Origin: GCA-020343675 sp964462945
GTDB lineage: Bacteria > Planctomycetota > Phycisphaerae > Sedimentisphaerales > Anaerobacaceae
Direction: 5' to 3'
Length of the DNA: 61,607 nucleotides
Assembly: GCA_964462945.1 (NCBI GenBank)
Contig: CAYWZW010000025.1
Location: 1-61,607, forward strand
The notes beneath the pieces were generated by a model, which was not told the origin of the DNA, searched no databases, and worked only from the letters and a program-made list of their open reading frames with translations. The number at the start of each line of letters is the position of its first letter. Within the stretch, counting starts at the first letter, position 1. The translations under genes and the position numbers were made by a program. This document shows, one piece after another, positions 1 through 6,911 of this stretch.

Positions 1-2
1 AA

Positions 3-75
3 CTCCCCGAGTAGGACTCGAACCTACAACCTAGCGGTTAACAGCCGCTCGCTCTACCGGTTGAGCTATCGGGGA
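3..75 (-). tRNA. tRNA-Asn (anticodon GTT)
   Basis: Read on the minus strand this is a complete 73-nt cloverleaf. The acceptor arms TCCCCGA and TCGGGGA pair, the anticodon loop CTGTTAA carries GTT between AGCGG and CCGCT, and the T arm carries GGTTCGAGTCC. CCA is not encoded. It is the only tRNA in the window. Confidence 0.96.
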
Positions 76-482
76 ATCCCGGTGGACCCGAACAAGTTAA
101 TGCCTTGCCCTGCAAGAACTGTTTTCGTCCGATTCACTGCAGAGCATTATCCAAATTCCGGCAACGTTGTCAAGGGCTTCTTTTTTGGCGGATATGGGGA
201 AAAATCGCCCTGATACTGGATGAGGACCCGGTTGTGTTGTATACTTCCGGCTTTGCCAAACTTAAGTAGGTGGGTCTGGCGTTCGATATAGGAGTGGTTC
301 TTGTGTGTTTTTGGGGTTTTGAGGAAAGGTTAGCAGGATTTTGGGTCGTTCTGCGTCCTATACAAACAGGGGTTCTACTGCCAAACAGATGAAACAACCG
401 AACAAAAGGCCCCTTTGGCGCATCTCATAAGCGTACGGTCTGATAGCTGTTATTACTAAGTCTTGGATTATTACCAATCAAG
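76..482. other. intergenic, no gene seen
   Basis: About 400 bases lie between the tRNA and the first kinase. A 75-codon minus-strand open frame at 170-397 has no recognisable domain, a low-complexity N/T/P-rich composition and no ribosome-binding site, so I do not call it. I see no convincing promoter or terminator. Confidence 0.5.
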
Positions 483-1343
483 ATGGGTAAAGATATACTC
501 GATGTGGGCGGTTTTACGATACTCCGGCGAATCGGAACCGGCGCTCGGAGCACTATCTATCTGGCCTCCGACGAAGAGAGCGATACGGAAGTTGCTCTCA
601 AACGGGTCATTTTTGAGAAGCCGGAGGACTCAAGGGTTTTCGAGCAGATGGAGACCGAATATAAGGTGGCTCGGCGCGTGGACCACCCCTATGTCCGAAA
701 GTGCTTCGAGCTCAGGAAGATTCGCAGCATGTTCAGAGTCAAAGAAATGCTTCTTTCCATGGAATACTTCGACGGCACGAGCCTCGAAGAGGGCCCCGCA
801 TTGAGTTTGGGTGACGTGCTGCTGGTTTTCCGGATGGTCGCAACCGGTCTGAACGCGATGCATCAGCAGGGATTTGTCCACTGTGACATCAAGCCCAACA
901 ACATCCTGATCAGCAAGTCCGGCTCGATCAAAATCATAGACCTCGGTCAGAGCTGTAAGATCGGGACGGTCAAAGCGAGAATCCAGGGCACTCCGGATTA
1001 TATTGCCCCCGAGCAGGTCAAACGCAGGCCGCTCAGCCCGAAGACGGACATCTTCAACCTCGGTGCTACAATGTACTGGGCCCTGACCGGAAAACACGCC
1101 CCGACTCTGATACCCAAGAAGAACAAGTTTGGCTTGCCCGTCGCGGTGCCGCGCCGGGCACCTCACGAATTGAAACAACAATTGCCGACGGGAATCTCAA
1201 AACTTGTCATGGATTGCATTGAGGACGACCCCACGAACCGGCCGTCCAACATGGTGACGGTCATATCGCGGCTGGACCTGATGGTCCACAGCATATTTGG
1301 AGGCAAGATCAAAACGAACAAAAATGCCTCAAACAGTAATTGA
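483..1343 (+). CDS. serine/threonine protein kinase, kinase domain only
   Basis: A 286-residue Hanks-type kinase with no obvious transmembrane or sensor part, so probably cytosolic. A degenerate glycine loop (IGTGARSTIYLA, from residue 18) is followed by the ATP-binding Lys40 (VALK), the catalytic loop HCDIKPNN (133-140, Asp135), the metal-binding DLG (153-155, in place of DFG) and the APE motif (175-177). HCD for HRD makes it a non-RD-type kinase, usually meaning activity that does not need activation-loop phosphorylation. The stop lies 20 bases inside the next gene, a metallophosphoesterase, so the two are probably translated together as a kinase/phosphatase pair. The substrate is unknown. 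Confidence 0.88.
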   Translation: MGKDILDVGGFTILRRIGTGARSTIYLASDEESDTEVALKRVIFEKPEDSRVFEQMETEYKVARRVDHPYVRKCFELRKIRSMFRVKEMLLSMEYFDGTSLEEGPALSLGDVLLVFRMVATGLNAMHQQGFVHCDIKPNNILISKSGSIKIIDLGQSCKIGTVKARIQGTPDYIAPEQVKRRPLSPKTDIFNLGATMYWALTGKHAPTLIPKKNKFGLPVAVPRRAPHELKQQLPTGISKLVMDCIEDDPTNRPSNMVTVISRLDLMVHSIFGGKIKTNKNASNSN

Positions 1344-2172
1344 CTTGCTGAACCAGGGCACGGAAGCCAACAAAGCGGATAAGTTCCGACTCGCTAACTT
1401 GATTCATTTGCCCGCCGACGGCAACCTGATTGTAACCGGTGACCTGCACGGACATCGGCGGAATTTTGAAAGAATAGTCGCCTTCGCCGACTTAGCCGGC
1501 AATCCTGACAGGCACGTGATTCTCCAGGAGATTATACACGGAGGTCCGGAGGATTCGGAAGGAGGCTGCCTGTCATACAGGCTGTTGTTTGATGTTGTCC
1601 GCTATAAAGTGAGCTTCCCAGACCGGGCCCACGTCATCATGGGCAACCACGATACCGCGTTCATTAACAACAGCGAGGTGATGAAAGAGGGCAAAGAAAT
1701 GAACCGCGCAATGCGTGCGGCCCTGGAGCGGGAATTCCGGCAGGCCGGCGCCGAAGTTGAGCTGGCCATACGACAGTTTCTCTTCTCACAGCCGTTGGCG
1801 GTCAGATGTGACAACAGGATATGGTTGTCACATTCGCTGCCGAGCGACCGTTTCGTCGGAAAATTTGATCCGGAGGTTCTGCGCAGGCAACTGAAAGTCA
1901 ACGACGTGGTCAGGCCGGGTTCGGCTTATCTTCTGACGTGGGGCAGGAAACACGGCCAAGGGCTGCTTGACAAAATGGCCGAGCTATTGGACGTCGATAT
2001 TTTTATCCTGGGTCACCAGGCGCAAGAGCAGGGATGGAGCCAGGCCGGCAGGAATCTCATAATTCTTGCTTCAAACCACGATCACGGCTGTTTGCTCCCG
2101 GTGGACCTGGCAAGGTCTTATACTGTTGAGCGGCTGATCAAATCCATCGTGCCGTTGGCGTCTGTGTCGTGA
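1324..2172 (+). CDS. metallophosphoesterase (PPP-like)
   Basis: A 282-residue calcineurin-like phosphoesterase. Metal-binding motifs are visible: GDLHGH (39-44), GNHD (107-110) and a late GHQ. The usual second motif (GDxxDRG) is replaced by IIHGGPED near residue 71, so the metal site may differ from classic protein phosphatases. The ATG at 1324 is chosen because it places the first motif at a normal distance; a TTG-type start about 27 bases upstream would only add a basic tail. It overlaps the kinase gene by 20 bases, which suggests translational coupling and an opposing role to the kinase (inference). Nucleotide hydrolysis (Ap4A-type) is an alternative. Confidence 0.82.
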   Translation: MPQTVIDLLNQGTEANKADKFRLANLIHLPADGNLIVTGDLHGHRRNFERIVAFADLAGNPDRHVILQEIIHGGPEDSEGGCLSYRLLFDVVRYKVSFPDRAHVIMGNHDTAFINNSEVMKEGKEMNRAMRAALEREFRQAGAEVELAIRQFLFSQPLAVRCDNRIWLSHSLPSDRFVGKFDPEVLRRQLKVNDVVRPGSAYLLTWGRKHGQGLLDKMAELLDVDIFILGHQAQEQGWSQAGRNLIILASNHDHGCLLPVDLARSYTVERLIKSIVPLASVS

Positions 2173-2211
2173 CGTCCAGCTCGACCGGAATACGAGACGC
2201 AAGAAACGAGA

Positions 2212-3471
2212 ATGGATTGGTATTACTACATAGCTCTGGCAGCGATTGTCTCCCAATTACTTTTCCTGCTCCAGGCGCATAACAACTACCGGTACGCCCT
2301 CCAGAAGTACAAGAGAGCGCGTTCGTGGTATCGCCCGCGAACGGTGCTGATTGTTCCGTGCAAGGGCCTGGATTCTGCGTTTCGTGAAAATGTCACGTCA
2401 TTCTTCAACCTCGACTATGAGAATTACCTGTTGTGGTTTGTGGTCGCCGAGGAGTCGGACCCCGCCTACGGGCAATTGTGTGAGTTGAAGAATCGGCTTG
2501 AAACCCGCTCGAAAGCTCAGGATGTGCACGTGTTCGTTGCGGGCCAGGGGCAATCCTGCAGTCAAAAGATTCATAATCTACTGTACTGCTACCAGAGAAT
2601 CGGCAGCGATATTGACGTTCTGGCCTTTGCCGATTCGGACATCTGCGTCCACAGCAACTGGCTCAGTCACCTCGTCTATCCTTTGCGAAAGTCCAAGGGC
2701 GGTGCCGCCAGCGGTTACCGGTGGTTCATCCCGAAAAGGAATAACTCCGCCAGCCTGGCCCTTTCGGCCCTGAACGCCAAGGTGGCCCAATTGCTGGGCA
2801 ACACGCGTTTCAATCAGGCCTGGGGCGGGTCTATGGCGATCCGGGTGGATGTTTTCCGCCGGCTCGGACTCGATAAAATCTGGCAGACAGCCTTGAGCGA
2901 CGATTTATCCCTCAGTTATGCCGTTAAGAAAGCCGGTCTGAAAGTCGCCTTCGTTCCCGCATGCCTGGTGGCTTCACACGAGGCAACGAGCTGGCGGGAA
3001 CTTTTCGAATTTTGTCGCCGGCAATTCCTGATCACCCGTGTAAGCACCCCGAGAACCTGGTGGTTTGGCTTGTGGAGCAGTTTGTATTCGGTCCTGGGGA
3101 TATGGGGCGCGGCGGGCCTGGCCATCTACGCTGCGAGGATTCAGGACAAGAACCTGCACCTTTTTGCTGCCGTGCCTGTTGTGTTCTTTGTCAGTCAACT
3201 GGCTCGGGCGATTCTGCGCCAGAAAATGGCCCACAGACTGCTCCACGACGAGCATCGAGCAATGAGGGCTGCCTGCGCCGCCGATGTCCTCGCCTTTTGG
3301 CTCTGGTCGCTGCTGCTGCTACTTCTTATCGTCTCTTCGGCCTTCGGCAGAACCATCTGCTGGCGGGGAATCCGCTACAAGCTGCTGAGCCCGACTGAAA
3401 CAATCATAGTGGAAAAAAAGGAAAGTCCTGAGCGGGCCCGGACGCTTCAATCGTCCATGGAAAGGAAATGA
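2212..3471 (+). CDS. membrane glycosyltransferase family 2 (ceramide glucosyltransferase-like)
   Basis: 419 residues. An N-terminal membrane anchor (about 6-20) is followed by a GT-A domain. Visible are PCKGLD (49-54), DSD (141-143) for UDP-sugar and metal binding, SDD (229-231) as the likely catalytic base region, and RRQFLITR after it, matching the (Q/R)xxRW region of the GT21/HpnI-like group. Hydrophobic segments near 285-305, 315-335 and 355-385 anchor the C-terminus. The family transfers a sugar from a nucleotide sugar to a lipid acceptor at the cytoplasmic membrane. Its last bases overlap the next start (ATGA), so it is coupled to a secreted beta-helix protein. The acceptor is unknown. 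Confidence 0.82.
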   Translation: MDWYYYIALAAIVSQLLFLLQAHNNYRYALQKYKRARSWYRPRTVLIVPCKGLDSAFRENVTSFFNLDYENYLLWFVVAEESDPAYGQLCELKNRLETRSKAQDVHVFVAGQGQSCSQKIHNLLYCYQRIGSDIDVLAFADSDICVHSNWLSHLVYPLRKSKGGAASGYRWFIPKRNNSASLALSALNAKVAQLLGNTRFNQAWGGSMAIRVDVFRRLGLDKIWQTALSDDLSLSYAVKKAGLKVAFVPACLVASHEATSWRELFEFCRRQFLITRVSTPRTWWFGLWSSLYSVLGIWGAAGLAIYAARIQDKNLHLFAAVPVVFFVSQLARAILRQKMAHRLLHDEHRAMRAACAADVLAFWLWSLLLLLLIVSSAFGRTICWRGIRYKLLSPTETIIVEKKESPERARTLQSSMERK

Positions 3472-5438
3472 CGAAAATGCGATATGTCTTTCGCATGGTC
3501 CTGCTGATACTCGTCGCCGGCTATTTATCTGCACCTGCTCAAGGAGCCGGGGCGCAGGCCGATTCTTTTTTTGTCGGCAGCAACGGCAATGATTCCTGGT
3601 CAGGCCGATTGCCGCAGCCCAATGCGGACCGGACGGATGGTCCCTTCGCCACACTTCACGCCGCCTGCCGAGCAGCCCGAAAGCAGGATGCCGGAGTACC
3701 TCGGAAGATCGTGGTTCAGGCGGGGCAGTACTTCTTTGACGAACCGCTGCTGCTGGACGACAAGGATACCGGCCTGACGGTAGAATCGGCGCCCGGCGCG
3801 GATGTTTGTCTCTATGGTGGAAGGAAAGTCGCCGGCTGGAAAAAGGACGGCGAGAAGTTTTATTCAGCCGAACTACCCGGCGTAAAGAGCCGAGAGTGGG
3901 ACTTCCGGGCTTTGGTTGTGAACGGACGCTTCTGCCCGCGCGCTCGGCTGCCCGAGCAGGGCTTCTTCAACCATCTGAACAAATTCGATGTGCCCTGGAT
4001 GACCAGCACCGGCGGCGGCTGGAAGCGAAAGCCGACGAACGAGGAATTAACCACATTGAAATACCGCCCCGAGGACATCGGTCCCTGGCTGGACGTCAAC
4101 AATGCGGAAATCACCATCTACCATGAATGGGATGAGTCGCTGGTCGGCCTGGCTGCGATGGATGCCGACTCCAAGACCTTGACCTTTGCGAGTCCGTCAG
4201 GTCATCCGCCGGGGGCGTTCGGCGTCAGCAAGTACGTCATCCGGAACGTGCGAGAGGGACTGACTCAGCCGGGGCAGTGGTATCTTGACCGCACCGCCGG
4301 CAAGCTGGTGTATTGGCCCCTGCCCGGAGAGGACATGGCTCAGGCCCAGGTCATCGCCCCGACCATCGAATCGATCATTCGCATTCAGGGTACTGAAAAA
4401 AGTCGCGCCAGGAATATAACCATTCGCAGCCTCACGCTTTCGGTCACGACCACGCCGCTTGAAGCGGGTGGTTTCGGGGCGGGCAAATTCGATGGGGCGG
4501 TCTCCGTAACCTTCGCCGAGAACTGTCGCCTGCTCGGGCTGGAAATCACCAACGTGGGTGGTCAGGGAATCAAGGCTTCGGGTAACGGTCTGAGCATCGA
4601 GAGGTGTCACGTTCATCACGCCGGCGCGTGCGGCATCAGATGCCGCGGGACTGAAGCTGTCGTAACCGACAACCACATCCACGACGTGGGTCTGACATAT
4701 CCCAGCGCTATCGCTCTGCAGGGCGGCGGCAAGGACTGCCAAATCAGCCACAACGAGATCCACGATTGTACCTATACCGCCATCAACTGCGGCGGCGAGC
4801 GAAACCGGATCGAGCATAATTTGATCTATCGTGCGATGCAGGAGCTCCACGACGGAGGCGGCATCTATTGCTTCGCTGGCAAAGACCTTGTGCTTCGCGG
4901 TAACTTCATCCGGGACATTATCGACACCGGCGGCTATGGGGCCTCGGCCTATTACCTTGACGAAAGGTCTGAAAGCTGCCTCGTCGAAGGCAACCTGTCC
5001 GTCGGCATCGTTCGCCCTTCCCACAACCACATGGCCAACCACAATACGATCCGCAACAACGTGTTTGTCACTGGTCAGGAAGCCAGGCTCACCTTCCCCA
5101 GATCGTCCGACTATACCTTCGAGAAAAACGTTATCTGTGCCAAAGGCAAGATCGTGTTCGAGAACCCGGATGCGATTACGACCCTTCGGGACAATGTGCT
5201 ATTCAGCGCGGAAGGCACAGTGGAGTGTCGCAAGCTCGAAAGATACACCCAGGTAGGCGCCAATAAGCTTGAAGCTGGCGGGGAGAATCTGCTGGTTGAC
5301 CCGCTTCTGGTCGGGTTCGATAAAGGTGCTGTGCGTTTTGCCCCCGATTCACCTGTGTCAAAGCTTGGTATAAAACCAATTGACGTCAGCAGCGCCGGAC
5401 CACGCCGGGGCACGGATGGTCAGCAGCCGGCTAACTGA
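3468..5438 (+). CDS. secreted right-handed beta-helix protein, GH141-like
   Basis: 656 residues. A Sec signal peptide (about 1-30, ending ...GAGAQA) is followed by VGSNGNDSWSG and a PFATLHAA segment, the usual opening of planctomycete and Bacteroidetes beta-helix glycan enzymes of the GH141 type. Residues about 300-600 are parallel beta-helix coils with repeated N-x-I/H-N turns (HNEIHDC, HNLIYRA, RGNFIRD). Such proteins bind or cleave polysaccharides outside the cytoplasm. The ATG overlaps the stop of the glycosyltransferase (ATGA), indicating one transcript. A second protein with the same plan is encoded at 41370-43808. The catalytic residues and substrate cannot be assigned by eye; polysaccharide lyase is an alternative. 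Confidence 0.75.
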   Translation: MTKMRYVFRMVLLILVAGYLSAPAQGAGAQADSFFVGSNGNDSWSGRLPQPNADRTDGPFATLHAACRAARKQDAGVPRKIVVQAGQYFFDEPLLLDDKDTGLTVESAPGADVCLYGGRKVAGWKKDGEKFYSAELPGVKSREWDFRALVVNGRFCPRARLPEQGFFNHLNKFDVPWMTSTGGGWKRKPTNEELTTLKYRPEDIGPWLDVNNAEITIYHEWDESLVGLAAMDADSKTLTFASPSGHPPGAFGVSKYVIRNVREGLTQPGQWYLDRTAGKLVYWPLPGEDMAQAQVIAPTIESIIRIQGTEKSRARNITIRSLTLSVTTTPLEAGGFGAGKFDGAVSVTFAENCRLLGLEITNVGGQGIKASGNGLSIERCHVHHAGACGIRCRGTEAVVTDNHIHDVGLTYPSAIALQGGGKDCQISHNEIHDCTYTAINCGGERNRIEHNLIYRAMQELHDGGGIYCFAGKDLVLRGNFIRDIIDTGGYGASAYYLDERSESCLVEGNLSVGIVRPSHNHMANHNTIRNNVFVTGQEARLTFPRSSDYTFEKNVICAKGKIVFENPDAITTLRDNVLFSAEGTVECRKLERYTQVGANKLEAGGENLLVDPLLVGFDKGAVRFAPDSPVSKLGIKPIDVSSAGPRRGTDGQQPAN

Positions 5439-5552
5439 CCGCCCAGATCGAGCTTCGGCGTCAAATTTTGCGCTTGCTCGTGCGCCATGCCCTCGCTTAA
5501 AATGAAAGCGGTCAGTTCATAGACAGACAGTTAATTTGAAGGGAGTCGGATC

Positions 5553-6020
5553 ATGGCGGAAACAAATGAAGCTCCAGAAGCAGCCCAAAAGCCCGAGAGT
5601 AAGACCTCTGCCGAGCAAAGTGTCGGTGCTGAGCAGCCGCAAACAGTTCAACAGAGCCCGACCAGCAAAGAAACCAACAGAGACGCCTGCATGTGGGCGA
5701 TGTTCTGCCATCTGGCGGGACTTGGCGGCTTGTTGCCTGTGGCGCCGGTCCTCGGCGGCGTGATCGCGCCGCTGGTTATCTGGCAGATAAAGAAGGACAA
5801 TTTCGAATTCGTCGATGAGCAGGGCAAGGAGGCAGTGAACTTCCAGATTTCAGTGCTCATATACGCACTCGTGGCGGGCCTTCTTTGTTTTGCGTGCATC
5901 GGCCTTTTCTTGCTGCCGGCGGTGTATATCTTCGACCTGATTTTTCTGCTCATTGCTGCGGTCAAGGCCAACAACGGCGAGCACTATCGCTATCCGTTGA
6001 CTATCAGATTCATTAAGTAG
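5553..6020 (+). CDS. DUF4870 membrane protein (copy 1)
   Basis: 155 residues. A charged, Pro/Gln/Glu-rich cytoplasmic tail (1-45) is followed by the DUF4870 signature: MWAMFCHLAGL, an apolar segment, PLVIWQIKKD, a conserved VDEQGKEAVNFQ, then two more membrane segments and a C-terminal AVKANNGEHYRYPLTIRFIK. Function of the family is unknown. GGGAG lies upstream of the ATG. A tandem paralogue follows 34 bases downstream. Confidence 0.85.
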   Translation: MAETNEAPEAAQKPESKTSAEQSVGAEQPQTVQQSPTSKETNRDACMWAMFCHLAGLGGLLPVAPVLGGVIAPLVIWQIKKDNFEFVDEQGKEAVNFQISVLIYALVAGLLCFACIGLFLLPAVYIFDLIFLLIAAVKANNGEHYRYPLTIRFIK

Positions 6021-6054
6021 GGGCCGCCTTAGCGCATCGCAACAGAGCAAAGTC

Positions 6055-6525
6055 ATGGCTGAAACTGGCAAAAGAGCTGGTGATTCCGACGTCGAGCCGT
6101 TGGAACAGCCTGTCGGTCCCAATAATGGCAGCGGCATGCAAACGACGTGGGTAACCGGAGAAATCGGTAAGGACGCCCGCATGTGGGCGATGTTCTGCCA
6201 CTTAGCGGGACTCGCCGGGCTCTCGCCCATCCTGCCTGTCATTGGCAGTGCAGTTGGACCGCTGATCATCTGGCAACTGAAAGCAGATGAATTCCCATTC
6301 GTTGAGGAGCAGGGAAGGCGGGCTGTGAACTTCCAGCTATCGATGCTCCTCTATGGGCTCGTCGGCACCTTTGTGTGCCTCGTAACGCGCGTCGGGACCC
6401 CGTTGATACCGGTCGTCCTCTGTGTTGTGGGCCTTGTTGACCTGATCTTTGTCCTGATTGCGGCGGTCAAAGCCAACAGAGGCGAACACTACCGCTATCT
6501 GCTGGCCATCCGGTTTTTCAAATGA
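6055..6525 (+). CDS. DUF4870 membrane protein (copy 2)
   Basis: 156 residues, a tandem duplicate of the preceding gene. The membrane core is strongly conserved (MWAMFCHLAGLAGL, PLIIWQLKADEFPFVEEQGRRAVNFQ, AVKANRGEHYRYLLAIRFFK), while the hydrophilic N-terminal 40 residues have diverged completely. The two copies may form hetero-oligomers (inference). A DUF3147 gene follows 28 bases later, so the three are probably one operon. Confidence 0.85.
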   Translation: MAETGKRAGDSDVEPLEQPVGPNNGSGMQTTWVTGEIGKDARMWAMFCHLAGLAGLSPILPVIGSAVGPLIIWQLKADEFPFVEEQGRRAVNFQLSMLLYGLVGTFVCLVTRVGTPLIPVVLCVVGLVDLIFVLIAAVKANRGEHYRYLLAIRFFK

Positions 6526-6553
6526 GCAATGGGGTCGCAAGCTGTAGTTCAAC

Positions 6554-6886
6554 ATGAAATTCGCCGTCAAACTGTTGATTAGTGTATGCGTTATCAGCCT
6601 CTGTGCGGGGATCGGCCGCAAGCTGCCGACATTAGCGGGGCTAATCGCCGTGATGCCTTTGACCGGCCTGATTGTGCTCGTCTGGCTGTACCTGGATAAT
6701 CCCGGAGATTTTGCTCTGATGACCGCTTATACCAAAGGCGTGTTGTGGGGCATCGTGCCGACCGTGTTGTTTTTCCTCGTGGCTTTCCTATGCTTCCACA
6801 AGCACCTGCCGCTGGGGATCGTGCTCTGTGCGGGCTTTGCGGTCTGGCTTGTCGCAGCTTTTGTTCATCAATGGTTGCTTAAGTAG
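6554..6886 (+). CDS. DUF3147/GlpM-like small membrane protein
   Basis: 110 residues and four predicted membrane segments (about 5-20, 25-48, 60-80, 85-107). The KLPTLAGLIAVMPLTGLIVLVW segment resembles the P-T-x-A-G-L-x-A-x-x-P motif of the DUF3147 (GlpM-related) inner-membrane family. Role unknown. It ends 25 bases before the convergent PEP-synthase-like gene. Confidence 0.7.
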   Translation: MKFAVKLLISVCVISLCAGIGRKLPTLAGLIAVMPLTGLIVLVWLYLDNPGDFALMTAYTKGVLWGIVPTVLFFLVAFLCFHKHLPLGIVLCAGFAVWLVAAFVHQWLLK

Positions 6887-6911
6887 GTCTATTGTTGCCG
6901 GCTATTGACGT

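Noticed and set aside
4197..5042. 281-codon minus-strand open frame inside the beta-helix gene
   Set aside because: Antisense shadow of a GC-rich gene; no domain, start context or separate conservation. Similar long shadows at 17563-18555, 20208-21023 and 26326-27192 are rejected for the same reason.
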